Source of the DNA: Nevskia soli DSM 19509
GTDB lineage: Bacteria; Pseudomonadota; Gammaproteobacteria; Nevskiales; Nevskiaceae
Length of the DNA stretch: 64,000 bases
NCBI RefSeq assembly: GCF_000711955.1
Contig: NZ_JONR01000028.1
Span: forward strand, 1 to 64,000
Direction: 5' to 3'
The position numbers and the translations under genes are program-made. Each line of letters starts with the position of its first letter. The stretch's first letter is position 1. The notes below the pieces were generated by a model. The model saw only the letters and a list, made by a program, of their open reading frames with translations. It did no database searches and was not told where the DNA came from. Of this stretch, positions 35,754 through 45,542 are shown piece by piece.

Positions 35754-36827
35754 ATGAAACGTCTTCACCTCGGCATGGTGGCAACCGTGATCGTATTGAC
35801 GGGGCTAGGCACCTACTACGTGTATCAGTACGAGTATGGCGATGCAGCCTTAGCCGCGGCGACCGCGAGCGCGTTGGGGAGCGCGGCGGAATCGGCTGCC
35901 AAAGCGGACGACGAGAGTGCGAATAAGCCACCGGTAAGCCGCGTCGCCCAGACTGTGCCGACCTGGCCTAGCGACAAACATCCCGTCAGTGGACAAGCCG
36001 AAGTGGTGTCGGCTGTGGAAGCTATGCCCCCGCATGGGGAGGGCGAGGGCGCGCTGGCACCGACGGCCGAGCAGAGTCCGACTCAACCGGCTGCTCTTGC
36101 GTCGGAGGTGGCAGCTGGCCAGGAGTCGGCGCCGCAACTTCCTGCTCAACGCGACTCGGTTAGGGATGAGGGGGCAGCCCCCGAATACAATTCCGCCGAC
36201 TCGCGCACCGCGCAAACAACTCTATTGGCTTCCGGTAGCGAGCACCCCGCCAAGGCGCCGGTAAACGAGACCCAAGCTTCAAATGAAGGCCGCAGCATCG
36301 GTGCCGAGCAACCGCCATCCGCCACGGCCGAAGCAGATTCTTCGGTCGCAGAACCGCCTGTAGCCACCCAGGAGGCGCCTGCCGAGAGGCAGAAGTCATT
36401 GAAAGCGCCCAGCGCCGCAAAGGTGAAGCCAGTCCAGAAGGAAGGTGATGAGAAGGCGGCCCTCAACACCATGAAAGCCGCAAGCGCGGTTGGTCGGCCA
36501 TTCGACGCCGCGGCTTCTTGGTGGCCGGCCGTCGGGCGCGATAGCGCGAAGCTCTCTCTGGTCTACGCCGGCGAAGCTGCATTCGACAAGGCGATCGTCC
36601 TTCTTTTTTCCAGAACCGTGTCTCCCGGTGCCGGAGGCCAGATCCGAATGCTGGACGGCTCTGGCAAGGTTGTAACGGGCAATTGGTCGGTGAGCCCGAA
36701 GAACCCACAGATGCTGATCTGCAAGGTTCCGCCGGGGCGCTACCTCGTTTCTATCGCGGCGGAGCTTTCCGATTCCGCCGGCGAGAAGCTCGGCAACAGC
36801 CTGCAAGGTCCAGTGTACGTCCACTGA
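35754..36827 (+). CDS. Membrane-anchored Ala/Glu/Pro-rich protein of unknown function
   Basis: I do not recognise this 357-residue protein. It has one N-terminal membrane segment (LGMVATVIVLTGLGTYYVY), then about 220 residues of low-complexity Ala/Glu/Pro/Ser sequence that would span the periplasm, and a C-terminal domain of about 110 residues (AASWWPAVGRDSAKLSLVYAGEAAFDKAIVLLFSR... to QGPVYVH) with beta-rich pattern. The layout is like a TonB-type or envelope-spanning linker, but no TonB signature is seen. AGGA precedes the ATG at 35754 at good distance. It lies between the transglycosylase and the OmpA-like gene, 44 bases after the former. Confidence 0.75.
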   Translation: MKRLHLGMVATVIVLTGLGTYYVYQYEYGDAALAAATASALGSAAESAAKADDESANKPPVSRVAQTVPTWPSDKHPVSGQAEVVSAVEAMPPHGEGEGALAPTAEQSPTQPAALASEVAAGQESAPQLPAQRDSVRDEGAAPEYNSADSRTAQTTLLASGSEHPAKAPVNETQASNEGRSIGAEQPPSATAEADSSVAEPPVATQEAPAERQKSLKAPSAAKVKPVQKEGDEKAALNTMKAASAVGRPFDAAASWWPAVGRDSAKLSLVYAGEAAFDKAIVLLFSRTVSPGAGGQIRMLDGSGKVVTGNWSVSPKNPQMLICKVPPGRYLVSIAAELSDSAGEKLGNSLQGPVYVH

Positions 36828-36930
36828 CACACCAACGAATTCGATCGGAGTAGCGCGACACCGGGACCGGCGTGCATCGCGGCCCTAGTGTAGTTGAAAA
36901 CCTGTTTTAACCGGAGGGGAGTTATCAGAC

Positions 36931-38250
36931 ATGAGAAGGACTTTGCAATACCGACTGCTGCTCGCGGCGCTGATCACGCTGCTTAGCACCGCAGTCAGAG
37001 CTCAAGACGAGGAGCCGGTTCTCGACACGCGCATCTACGTCGCGCCTATGGCATCCATGGCAATCAGCCGCCATGATCGTAGTGATACGGATGCTATCGG
37101 CGGCGGACTGGCCATCGGCAAGACCATCATGCCGCACTTAACCCTCGAGTTGCGTGGCGACTACCTTCGTTATCACGGCGAGTCCGAGACGGTGTCTGGC
37201 ACTGGCTTACTCTGCGGCCTGCTGTCGAGCTGCCCCGACCAGAACGTCCGCAGCCCGAGCACACACGTGTACGGTGGCGGCCTCGGCGTGAATGGCTACG
37301 TGCTATCGACCAACAGCGGCGTCTATGTGCATGGGGATGCTGAAGCTGGCAGCCGCTTCGTCTATAACGCAGGCATTGGCCTCGATTACCCCCTATGGGA
37401 TCACGCCCTTTACATCCGCGGTGAGCTTCTTTATCACCACGAAGCAGATTTCACCCCCGAGCCCCTGTTCCATCTGGGCGTGAGAATTCCTTTCGGCCAG
37501 ACTCAGAAGCCCGCCGAGCCCCTGCCGGAAGCGCCGGTCGAGGTGGTTCCAGTGGAGAGTCCGCCACCGCCTGCCGATGCTGCTCCTGCTACGGAAGCCC
37601 CCCCGCCTGCGGCTACGACGTGCCAGCCGCCTTCGCCGGGTCAGCCCATCAGCCTGGAAGGTTGCAAAACGGGCGACACCCTGGTCCTGCACGGCGTGAA
37701 TTTCGAGTTCAACAAGTCAGTGCTGACACTCAACGCAAAGACCTTGCTCGATCAGGTGGCGGATGCCCTGCTTCAGCGCACCGATATCAAGGTGGAGATC
37801 GATGGACACACCGACGGCGTAGGCGGCGTAGCGTACAACCAGCGGCTTTCGGAAGAGCGCGCCAAGTCCGTGCAGAAATATATCGAAGGACGTGGCATCG
37901 CCGCTGATCGCTTGACCGCAAAGGGCTTTGGAAAGTCCATGCCAATCGCCGACAACAACACCGACGAGGGTCGTGAGCAGAATCGCCGCGTAGAGCTGCG
38001 CGTTACCGATTCCGGAGCGGCGGCGGCACAAGCCCCTGCGGCACCGACCGATGCGGTGGCGGCCACATCGCTAGTTCCGACCGACTCGGGTGCCAAAGAC
38101 CAACCAGGCACCTTAGCTCCCGCAGTCGGTGCGCCTGATTCTGGCGCCGCACCGGGCGACGGCGGAAGCGCGTCCGAAACAGGGACTGCGCCGGTGGCAC
38201 CCGGTGGCGATACGCCAGTCTCTCCGGCTGAAAACTCTGAACCCAAGTAA
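36931..38250 (+). CDS. OmpA family outer membrane protein
   Basis: A 439-residue protein. A signal peptide (MRRTLQYRLLLAALITLLSTAVRAQ) leads into an N-terminal beta-barrel of about 170 residues, an Ala/Pro-rich linker, and a peptidoglycan-binding OmpA domain (LVLHGVNFEFNKSVLTLNAKTLLDQ, EIDGHTDGVGGVAYNQRLSEERAKSVQKYI, TAKGFGKSMPIADNNTDEGREQNRRVEL). Unusually a further roughly 75-residue Ala/Pro/Gly-rich tail follows the OmpA domain. A strong GGAGGGG lies upstream, somewhat far from the ATG. It should tie the outer membrane to the wall and may be part of the same envelope assembly as its two upstream neighbours. Confidence 0.93.
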   Translation: MRRTLQYRLLLAALITLLSTAVRAQDEEPVLDTRIYVAPMASMAISRHDRSDTDAIGGGLAIGKTIMPHLTLELRGDYLRYHGESETVSGTGLLCGLLSSCPDQNVRSPSTHVYGGGLGVNGYVLSTNSGVYVHGDAEAGSRFVYNAGIGLDYPLWDHALYIRGELLYHHEADFTPEPLFHLGVRIPFGQTQKPAEPLPEAPVEVVPVESPPPPADAAPATEAPPPAATTCQPPSPGQPISLEGCKTGDTLVLHGVNFEFNKSVLTLNAKTLLDQVADALLQRTDIKVEIDGHTDGVGGVAYNQRLSEERAKSVQKYIEGRGIAADRLTAKGFGKSMPIADNNTDEGREQNRRVELRVTDSGAAAAQAPAAPTDAVAATSLVPTDSGAKDQPGTLAPAVGAPDSGAAPGDGGSASETGTAPVAPGGDTPVSPAENSEPK

Positions 38251-38380
38251 GCCATGCACCGGTCAGCCATGCGAGCGCCGTCTTGCGAGATCCTGGCGGT
38301 GCTTGCGTGTCCGGAATCATCGGTGCAGAGCTAGGGCATGGCAATATCAAAAGCACAGTAGCAGCAAAAAGGAGGTTGTG

Positions 38381-38620
38381 GTGGCTGATATCGAAGCGCA
38401 GATTCGCGAGATTGTGGTGTTGCACCTGGACGTCAACGAGAAGGAAGTCACGCTCGATGCCAATTTCGAAGACTTGGGCGCAGACTCTTTGGATGCAACG
38501 GAGTTCATCATGGCGCTCGAAGACAAATTCTCGATCAAGATTCCGGATGAGGACGCCGAGAAGGTATCGTCACTACGCAATGCCATCGATACGGTCGCCC
38601 GCCTTTCCAAGGATGGCTGA
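38381..38620 (+). CDS. Stand-alone acyl carrier protein
   Basis: A 79-residue ACP that would carry an acyl group on phosphopantetheine. The attachment Ser36 is in D-L-G-A-D-S-L-D, followed by the acidic helix ATEFIMALEDKFSIKIPDED. The start is GTG with a near-perfect ribosome site (aaaaggagg). No ketosynthase, acyltransferase or other fatty acid gene is near, so it is not part of a usual fab cluster. An MMPL-type transporter follows; ACP near an MMPL protein can hint at lipid making or export, but here that is only a suggestion. Confidence 0.95.
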   Translation: MADIEAQIREIVVLHLDVNEKEVTLDANFEDLGADSLDATEFIMALEDKFSIKIPDEDAEKVSSLRNAIDTVARLSKDG

Positions 38621-39235
38621 TCGAAGGTTTGTCTGCTCTCCTTGCATCGATAAAACGGATCGAAGCGATAAATAGAAAGAGTTGGCTCTCTACCGGAAAG
38701 GCAATTAGCCTTGTAGAAGCAGATTAAGAAAATGCGGATGGCCAACCTTATTGCTTGGATGCGCATCCGCGCCGAGGAGAATGCAACGCGAGCTACACAT
38801 GATCAAGTCTCACGCCCCACTCACCTCTGCTGCGCCGACGTACATCTTGGACGGAAATGGTGGTGTGCTGTTTGTTCCAGTGACACTGGATCGAGCGCGA
38901 CTTAGTACATCAATAGCGGAACGTTGCAGCGGAACAAGCGAAACGACCAAGCGCGATCAGTTCCAGTCAAAGTCCACAACTACGCATATCTCTCACAAGG
39001 GGTCGCCTTTGATGCGCCAGCGGGAACTGCTGGACGTCTGCATCAATCACCCGATTTGTTGAGGTTTTGCGGGCTCGGTGTCATTGCGGAGCCAAGGGGG
39101 TAAGAGCCCGCAAGTACATACATAGAACTGATAGCGACAATAAAAAGAAAGAGTTTCAGTAATAGAAGTGGCTGGGCTAAGCTCGCCGCCAATTCCCCTC
39201 ATAGAGGGAATTAAATCTTAAATGCGAGGAGTCTG
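38621..39235. other. 615-base leader region before the MMPL gene
   Basis: No gene is firmly supported. It holds one partial copy (ATAAATAGAAAGAGTT, 38668-38683) and one full copy (39127-39158) of a motif also present at 51618-51649. A possible small frame from 38799 to 39062 (about 87 codons) matches nothing known. The end of the region carries the ribosome site GAGGAG for the MMPL gene. Confidence 0.6.
39127..39158. promoter_or_regulatory. Shared 32-bp element upstream of the MMPL gene
   Basis: Aligns without gaps to 51618-51649 with 27 of 32 identical bases, the last 20 being identical (core ATAAAAAGAAAGAGTTTC). It ends 77 bases before the MMPL start. A shorter version with one mismatch in 16 is at 38668-38683, and a looser one at 61594-61611. 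It is probably a promoter element or regulator site common to the catabolic operons. Confidence 0.65.
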
Positions 39236-41725
39236 ATGAACCAATCGCTGCGGTTCAGGATTGCGAAGTGGGTGACCCATCACCGCTTGGTGACAGGAAT
39301 ATTCTTTGCTGTCGTCACCGTGTTCTTCGGCATCGGCCTGCGTAACGTCGAGCTAAAGACAATATTCTCGGATCTACTGCCGAAGGACGATCCCTTTGTG
39401 CAGGTTTTTAAGGATCACCCGAATTTTGGAAATCCGCTGACGATCACGATGATGATCAAGCGGAAGGACGGTGACATCTACAACTCCGATACCTTGGCCA
39501 AGATCTGGAACATCACCCGCGAAATCGATCTCGCTCCCGGCGTCGATCACGACCAGATCCTGTCGATCGCAACCGAGAAGGCCCGTTACGCCGAGGCCAC
39601 CCCGATGGGAATCGATATGCGCCCTTTGATGGGCGACAAGGTGCCGAGCACCCCGGAAGAAGTGCAGGAATTCCGCAGCCGTGTCGACCGCTCCCCGAAT
39701 GCCCGTACCTTCCTGGTGTCCGGCGACGCATCGGCGACGCTGATCAATGCGACCTTCGTCGAGTCCCGACTGGATTATGGCGAGGCGTTCGAATTCATGC
39801 AGAACCTTGCTGCGAAGGCGAAAGACGAGCATCACGACGTCTATGTTGCCGGCCAGCCCATGTTGACCGGTTGGGTTTACCACCTCCAGCGCCAGACCTA
39901 CAAGATCTTCGGCATTACTCTATTCTGCCTGGTCGGTGCGCTGACGTTGTACATGCGCAATATCGTCGGCGTGGTGACGCCGATCGTAACCAGCATCGTC
40001 GCGGCGATTTGGGGTTTCGGCCTGACCGGTTGGATCCATTCTCCGATTGAGCCGCTGCTGATGGTGGTTCCATTGCTACTGGTGGCGCGATCATTCTCCC
40101 ACTGCGTGCAGTTCACCGAGCGCTTCTACGAGGTCTACTGGCATGTCAAGGACCGCGTGAAGGCTGCCGAAATCACCATGGGGGTGATGATGGCACCCAG
40201 TATTCTGGGCATCTTCACCGACATCGTCGGCATTTTCTTGATCGCCGTCGCGCCGATTCCTGCGATGCAGCGCTTCGCCTTGTTCTGTGGTTTCTGGTGC
40301 GTGTGGCTGATCCCGACAGGCGTGATTCTGATTTCCCTATTGCTGTCCGTGTTGCCGGCGCCGAAGAACGTGGCCCGGCTGACAGGCAAGGATGGCCAGT
40401 CCGGCGGCGTCCATCGCGCCCTACAGAAGGCCCTGACACTCACCTCCAAGGCGACATACGGCGGTCCGGCCAGAATCACCACCGCGATCATGCTGGTTGT
40501 CGGCACAGTGGCCGTGATCACTGCGCTGCACATCAAGATCGGCAATCCGGTCGAAGGTACTGGTTTGTTGTGGGACGATTCGGAGTTCAACACTGCGGTT
40601 CGGCAGATCAACAGAAATTTCCCGGGCGTTAACACACTTGAGATTGTGCTCGAAGCCAAGGACCGCGATCCGAGCCACATCGTCCGCGTCGCGCGCGAGG
40701 CCGAAACCATTCGGACCGCGCTAAAGCTCCAGGAGCTCATGGAGAGCAGCGTCGCCCCGCCACGCGCCGATCTGGCGTTCGCTGACTACCTGATGGAAGG
40801 CAACCGTTTGTTCTCCGGTGGCGATCCGAAGTGGATGCCGCTAGACCAGAACGATAAGGCCGTAATCGCGGCGGCGACAGCTGTGACGCTGGGTACGAAC
40901 CTGAAGAATTTCTCCCACGTGGCGGATTTCCAGCTCAAGGACTCCACTGTGTCCTTCTGGTACAAGGACAATAAGGAGGAAACCGTCATCGCCGCACTCG
41001 CGGCGGCCAGAGCCGCCGTCCAGCAGGTTGGTGTTGAGCACAAAGACTTCAACGTCCGGCTCGGCACCGGAACGATCGCTCTGCAGAACGCTACAAACGT
41101 GGTGGTCGAACGCTACCACTGGGTGATTATCGGCCTGCTCAATCTGATCATCTTCATCGGTACTAGTCTGGCGTATCGCTCAATGATCGCTGGCTTTATC
41201 TTGCTGCTCCCGGTAAACATGGCCAACTTCGTCCTGAACGGAACGATGCACCTGATCGGCCTGGGGCTGGACATTAACTCCCTGATGGTGTCAGCCATCG
41301 GCGTCGGCGTCGGTATTGACTATGGTATCTACCTGCTCTCGCGCATCTGCGAGGAGTACCACGCGCATGACGGTCATTGGGATCGCGCGATCGAAGCGTC
41401 TCTCACCACTACCGGTAAAGCGATCTTGTTCACGGCGTCGATCATGTTCGTCGGCATCGCCCCTTGGTACTTCCTTTCCGCTCTGAAGTTCATGGCGGAC
41501 ATGGGGCTGCTACTGACCCTGACTATGATCATCAATATGGTGCTGGCCCTAGTGTTCCTGCCACTCCTCGTGTGGCTAATCAAGCCGAGCTTTGTGAAGA
41601 GAAAAGATCTCCTGGTCGGCGAGGGCGTGGACCTCTCCTTATTCACCGAAGGCGACGAGCCGAAGCCCGGCGTGGTCGCACCGAGATTGATCGGCGGCCA
41701 CCCCGTGGGCGTGGGCGATAGTTGA
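39236..41725 (+). CDS. MMPL-type RND superfamily transporter
   Basis: An 829-residue inner membrane protein of the RND superfamily, MMPL/hydrophobe-exporter type. An N-terminal helix (LVTGIFFAVVTVFFGIGL), a large periplasmic loop, a membrane bundle (TLFCLVGALTLYM to SVLP), a second periplasmic loop and a second bundle are visible. The second bundle has the proton-relay-like GVGVGIDYGIYLLSR; the matching place in the first half reads LLLVARSFSHCVQF without the Asp-Tyr pair. GAGGAG precedes the ATG. With the next genes (YCF48-like, DUF1302, DUF1329) it forms a set often seen together in degraders of hydrophobic compounds; it probably moves the substrate or a lipid across the envelope. Confidence 0.9.
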   Translation: MNQSLRFRIAKWVTHHRLVTGIFFAVVTVFFGIGLRNVELKTIFSDLLPKDDPFVQVFKDHPNFGNPLTITMMIKRKDGDIYNSDTLAKIWNITREIDLAPGVDHDQILSIATEKARYAEATPMGIDMRPLMGDKVPSTPEEVQEFRSRVDRSPNARTFLVSGDASATLINATFVESRLDYGEAFEFMQNLAAKAKDEHHDVYVAGQPMLTGWVYHLQRQTYKIFGITLFCLVGALTLYMRNIVGVVTPIVTSIVAAIWGFGLTGWIHSPIEPLLMVVPLLLVARSFSHCVQFTERFYEVYWHVKDRVKAAEITMGVMMAPSILGIFTDIVGIFLIAVAPIPAMQRFALFCGFWCVWLIPTGVILISLLLSVLPAPKNVARLTGKDGQSGGVHRALQKALTLTSKATYGGPARITTAIMLVVGTVAVITALHIKIGNPVEGTGLLWDDSEFNTAVRQINRNFPGVNTLEIVLEAKDRDPSHIVRVAREAETIRTALKLQELMESSVAPPRADLAFADYLMEGNRLFSGGDPKWMPLDQNDKAVIAAATAVTLGTNLKNFSHVADFQLKDSTVSFWYKDNKEETVIAALAAARAAVQQVGVEHKDFNVRLGTGTIALQNATNVVVERYHWVIIGLLNLIIFIGTSLAYRSMIAGFILLLPVNMANFVLNGTMHLIGLGLDINSLMVSAIGVGVGIDYGIYLLSRICEEYHAHDGHWDRAIEASLTTTGKAILFTASIMFVGIAPWYFLSALKFMADMGLLLTLTMIINMVLALVFLPLLVWLIKPSFVKRKDLLVGEGVDLSLFTEGDEPKPGVVAPRLIGGHPVGVGDS

Positions 41726-41818
41726 GGCCGAAAAGGGACGTGGCATAAATAGCGAAGAAGCAGCGCGAACCCTGATCCCGCTTGACGGAGCCAGGCAAGA
41801 ATCTTCGGAGGAGTTCAA

Positions 41819-42811
41819 GTGAAAAGCGGACAAGTAATACTTGCAACGGTGCTGCTGCTCGGGGGGGCCTTGGGTATGACGCCCAAAGCGGGTGCCAACC
41901 CCGCTCTGACCCTGACCACCTTAAAAGAAGGAATTCCCCACCAAGCCCTATTGGCGGTGGCCTTCGAAAACAAGGATGGCATAGCGGTTGGGTTCAACGG
42001 CGAGATCCAGGAATCCAATGACGGCGGTAGTCATTGGCGGTCGGGCAAACCATTCAACAACATGTCACTTCTGGGCGTGACGAAGAAGGGCGGCACTACG
42101 CTCGTGGTGGGACAGAGTGGGTTGATACTCGCCCGACACGGCAACTCGGCCTGGACCCAGGCAGATAGCGGCACCACGGAACGCCTGTTCGATGTCAGCC
42201 TGGGAAAAAACAATCATGCGATAGCTGTTGGTTCGTTCGGTACCATCGTCGTGTCGCAGGACGGAGGGCAGACCTGGAAATTGATTTCACCTGACTGGGG
42301 TGCCCTGATCTCCGGGCAGGGGTTGTCCTTTCAGCCGCATCTTTACGCAGCAAATATCGATGATAGCGGCACCATGACGGTGGTCGGCGAAGCCGGGACT
42401 ATTGCCCGTTCCGTGGATGACGGGACCTCCTGGAAAATCGTGCACAAGGGTAACCCCGACGAGCAGGCAGAAAACGCCTCGCTTCTGGCCATCAATATGC
42501 GATCGGATGGAGTGGGGTATGCCGTGGGGCAGGACGGTGCAATCCTTCACAGTACCGACAACGGCTTGAGTTGGAGCGTCCAGGAGACCGGCACACAGTC
42601 GATCCTACTTGGTGTCACCTCCTCGCCGGATGGCACCGTTCTCGTGACCGCCATGTATTCGATGCTGGTGAGCAAGGACGGTGGCAAGAGTTGGTACTCA
42701 GTCGTCGATCCGATGATTAAGTCGTCTTGGTCGGTCGGCATTGCGCCGATCGATGGCGGCGGAAGCATCGTCGTGGGCCGTGCGGGGACGATTTTACGCG
42801 TCAATCCTTAG
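41819..42811 (+). CDS. YCF48-like Asp-box beta-propeller protein
   Basis: A 330-residue exported propeller. A signal peptide (VILATVLLLGGALGMTPKAGA) is followed by five Asp-box repeats of form S-x-D-x-G-x-x-W: SNDGGSHW, SQDGGQTW, SVDDGTSW, STDNGLSW and SKDGGKSW, spread evenly along the chain. The family includes the photosystem II assembly factor YCF48, but in non-photosynthetic bacteria the role is unknown. Start is GTG with GGAGGAG just before it. Placed between the MMPL and DUF1302 genes, it is probably the periplasmic partner of that transport assembly. Confidence 0.9.
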   Translation: MKSGQVILATVLLLGGALGMTPKAGANPALTLTTLKEGIPHQALLAVAFENKDGIAVGFNGEIQESNDGGSHWRSGKPFNNMSLLGVTKKGGTTLVVGQSGLILARHGNSAWTQADSGTTERLFDVSLGKNNHAIAVGSFGTIVVSQDGGQTWKLISPDWGALISGQGLSFQPHLYAANIDDSGTMTVVGEAGTIARSVDDGTSWKIVHKGNPDEQAENASLLAINMRSDGVGYAVGQDGAILHSTDNGLSWSVQETGTQSILLGVTSSPDGTVLVTAMYSMLVSKDGGKSWYSVVDPMIKSSWSVGIAPIDGGGSIVVGRAGTILRVNP

Positions 42812-42891
42812 CGGTTGGGGGTGGGGCCAGCCGGTTAAAGGTGCGCCGGCTGGTGCGGTTGGACCAAGCCAAGATATCTGGAGATAGAAGA

Positions 42892-44913
42892 ATGAAGTTC
42901 AAGACTGTGGGAACGGGAGCCCTAGTCGCCGGCATGCTGCTGGGATTTGCTCCCTTTGCTGACGCACAGGATAACGGTTCGCCAATTGGTACGGGCTGGT
43001 TGAGCGGAGTCGATTTTGCATTTGGCCAGATGCTCCGCGAGGAAACGGCGTATCGGACCAACCCAACCGGCAATCCATACAATCAGAATACCAATGTGTT
43101 CCAGGACCAAACGGTTGCCCGCCAGGCATTCCTGCCGCCGACTTTGGGTGTCAATCTGGTGAAGTGGGGCGAAGTACCGTTGCCGTATGGGGACACGGTG
43201 CGTCGTGGGGACTTTGTGCCGACGTCCGGCAATCGAATGAACTACGAAATCCTACGCTCCGAAACAGAGTTTGCGGTCAAGTTCGGTGAACAATTCAACA
43301 TCACGGGGCGCTTGCGCGGCATCTACCAGCCCGACGTTTACGACGACTTCAACGCCTCGTCCGTCGGCGATCAGCAACAGGGCGGCATCACCGGCGGCAT
43401 TCCGAGCCTCTATCACGGCAAGCCCAACTATATGGGCTACGAAGTCGAGGGCAAGCGGAATCCGAATCCGCTGGAATGGTCCGGCCGTAACTATCAGCTG
43501 TATTTTCCGGCCCTATTCGCCGAATATCACATCGGCGACCTGGACGTGCGTGCCGGTAATCAGCAGATTGCGTGGGGCCAGGAAATCTACCTGCGTACCT
43601 TCGACGTGCCAAATGGTTTGGACTTCCGTCGCCATTTGATCACTGACCGCGCACTGGAGGAGTTCTCGGATAAGCGTATTCCGCAGCTTTCTATCCGTGC
43701 CACAGATCAGCTTACCGATACGATGCTGATCGACGGCTTCGTTTCGAAATTCCAGCCGACGGTCTACCCCAACCCGAATACTCCGTACAACGTAATCGCG
43801 TCTCAGTTTACGATCCACGATCTGTACTCCAAGAACGGCTATGACAGTTGGAACAAGCTCGACTACGGTATCCGCTTGAAGGACGAACATGGCCAGTGGG
43901 GCTGGCAAGCCGCATTCGTGCGGCGTTTCAACCCGGACGGCGCTTTTCGTTGGACCGAGTCCGGGGTCGTCAAGAGCTTCAACCCTGCGCCGCTCAGCCT
44001 TGGCTCGGTCGTGAATACTCTGTACGCCCTCAAACTACCGGGCTGCACCAACCCGACCCTGTGCCGTCAATACGCGAACACCGGCGAAGCCTTCTCGCAC
44101 ACGCCGTTTGAAGTGGCTCCGGCCGGCATTTATACCTTCGATGAGTGGAAGAAGTACGGCGAACTTGACCGGCTGACGGCGATCGGCACCTGGAATGCTG
44201 CTGTGAAGGACTTCCCGGCCTTGGCTGACGTCTATCAAACACCAGTAGAAACCATGGATGAACTGAAGGCGGAACTCAATACTGACTTTATTGTTAGCGG
44301 CGGAAGCCTGCGGGGCCACATCGCCCGCGACTACTTCCAGGAAAATCTATTCATGCTGGGTGGCACTTACACCATCGAAAGCGAAAACAACTTCCTGAAC
44401 GAGATGATCTTCAACCTCGAGGGCCAATACACACCGCATCGCGTGTTCACCGCCGCCGATCTGAACGTCAACTTCCAGCAGGAAGACGAATACACGATTA
44501 CTGCGACAATGGATAAGTGGCATCGTTTCTGGGAAAGCATTCCGGCGACCTACCTAGTTCTCGAGGTCGAAACCAAGAATCGCAGCGACCTGACCGGGCG
44601 CGTCCTGAAGGGCTACGGTGTCTCTACTGATCGTGACACCCCGGGCAAGCGCTCTAATGCTACCTACGTCGTGTTCGGCTTCAGCCAGCCATTTCCGAAC
44701 AAAGTTTATGAGCTCGAATTTGCGACGCTGATCGACACTGGTGGCGGCCTGTTGGCGCAGCCCACAGGCCGCTGGCATCCTTCCGGCCACATCACGGTGG
44801 AGGCGTTCTATAACTACGTCAACGGTCACCTGTATAACGGGGAAGGCAACAATCTCTTCTCCTCGTACGGCTACACCAATGACGTCAATTTGAGACTAAC
44901 CTACAAATTCTGA
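42892..44913 (+). CDS. DUF1302 outer membrane beta-barrel protein
   Basis: A 673-residue DUF1302 protein. A signal peptide (MKFKTVGTGALVAGMLLGFAPFADAQ) is followed by alternating beta segments and the typical GNQQIAWGQEIYLRTFDVPNGLDFRRHL and ERRFNPDG-like parts; the chain ends in LRLTYKF, with the terminal Phe that marks outer membrane barrels for insertion. Family members are encoded next to DUF1329 genes, as here (45543 and 47398). The likely role is an outer membrane channel or receptor for a hydrophobic substrate; no member's transport function is used as proof here. Confidence 0.92.
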   Translation: MKFKTVGTGALVAGMLLGFAPFADAQDNGSPIGTGWLSGVDFAFGQMLREETAYRTNPTGNPYNQNTNVFQDQTVARQAFLPPTLGVNLVKWGEVPLPYGDTVRRGDFVPTSGNRMNYEILRSETEFAVKFGEQFNITGRLRGIYQPDVYDDFNASSVGDQQQGGITGGIPSLYHGKPNYMGYEVEGKRNPNPLEWSGRNYQLYFPALFAEYHIGDLDVRAGNQQIAWGQEIYLRTFDVPNGLDFRRHLITDRALEEFSDKRIPQLSIRATDQLTDTMLIDGFVSKFQPTVYPNPNTPYNVIASQFTIHDLYSKNGYDSWNKLDYGIRLKDEHGQWGWQAAFVRRFNPDGAFRWTESGVVKSFNPAPLSLGSVVNTLYALKLPGCTNPTLCRQYANTGEAFSHTPFEVAPAGIYTFDEWKKYGELDRLTAIGTWNAAVKDFPALADVYQTPVETMDELKAELNTDFIVSGGSLRGHIARDYFQENLFMLGGTYTIESENNFLNEMIFNLEGQYTPHRVFTAADLNVNFQQEDEYTITATMDKWHRFWESIPATYLVLEVETKNRSDLTGRVLKGYGVSTDRDTPGKRSNATYVVFGFSQPFPNKVYELEFATLIDTGGGLLAQPTGRWHPSGHITVEAFYNYVNGHLYNGEGNNLFSSYGYTNDVNLRLTYKF

Positions 44914-45039
44914 AGTCCAGTTTTACCGAGACGTTGGCGGGAGTTGGTGTCGCAGGACGCCCTCTCCCGCATTTTGTTTCCGGTGTTTGTTGTCCAACGT
45001 ATTGGAAGCAGATTCATGCCGCCGATCACGGAGTCGAAG

Positions 45040-45471
45040 ATGACTGTACGTACCCGGCTTAAGCATCGTCCTATCGAACTGGATGAGTGGGGCCATGTCC
45101 CGGCGGCGCCATCAAATGGGGCCTTCGTCGTCTTTGTCGGAATTGTTCGTGACAACCAAGATGGCAGGAAGGTCGCTGCAATTCGCTACCACGCACATAT
45201 TGCGTTGGCGGAAAAGCTCTTAGCAGACATTGAATCCACGGCCGCTAAGAACTTTGGGGTTGAGGCGATGGTGGCACATGCGGTTGGACATCTGGAGGTC
45301 GGTGAAGCAAGTCTCCTCGTACATGTCCAAGGCGGTCATCGTGGAGAATCATTTGATGCCTGCCGCTGGGTGGTCGATACGATCAAGAAATCAGTTCCTA
45401 TCTGGAAGGAGGATTTCTTCGTCGATGGAAAGCGTCATTTTCAGGTGGGCGTCCCAATCCAGCCTGTTTGA
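45040..45471 (+). CDS. moaE: Molybdopterin synthase large subunit MoaE-like
   Basis: A 143-residue MoaE protein, which with thiocarboxylated MoaD puts sulfur into precursor Z to make molybdopterin. Key residues are kept: Arg37 in V-G-I-V-R-D-N, the H-R pair at 100-101, Lys116/Lys117 and Lys123 in IKKSVPIWKEDF. The ATG at 45040 has CGGAG at the right distance; earlier ATGs give an unconserved extension. No moaD, moaA, moaC or molybdoenzyme gene is nearby. Its placement inside the DUF1302-DUF1329 transport set is strange and may mean it has been recruited for this pathway. Confidence 0.92.
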   Translation: MTVRTRLKHRPIELDEWGHVPAAPSNGAFVVFVGIVRDNQDGRKVAAIRYHAHIALAEKLLADIESTAAKNFGVEAMVAHAVGHLEVGEASLLVHVQGGHRGESFDACRWVVDTIKKSVPIWKEDFFVDGKRHFQVGVPIQPV

Positions 45472-45542
45472 GATCGTATCGGGTAAGCCGTTCCGTCCAT
45501 GCTACGCATGGAATCTTCGGAAGATATGGAGGGTGCGCGGGC

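Noticed and set aside
38799..39062. Possible small gene before the MMPL transporter
   Set aside because: No ribosome site or known motif, and it lies between copies of the shared regulatory element; kept only as part of the leader region.
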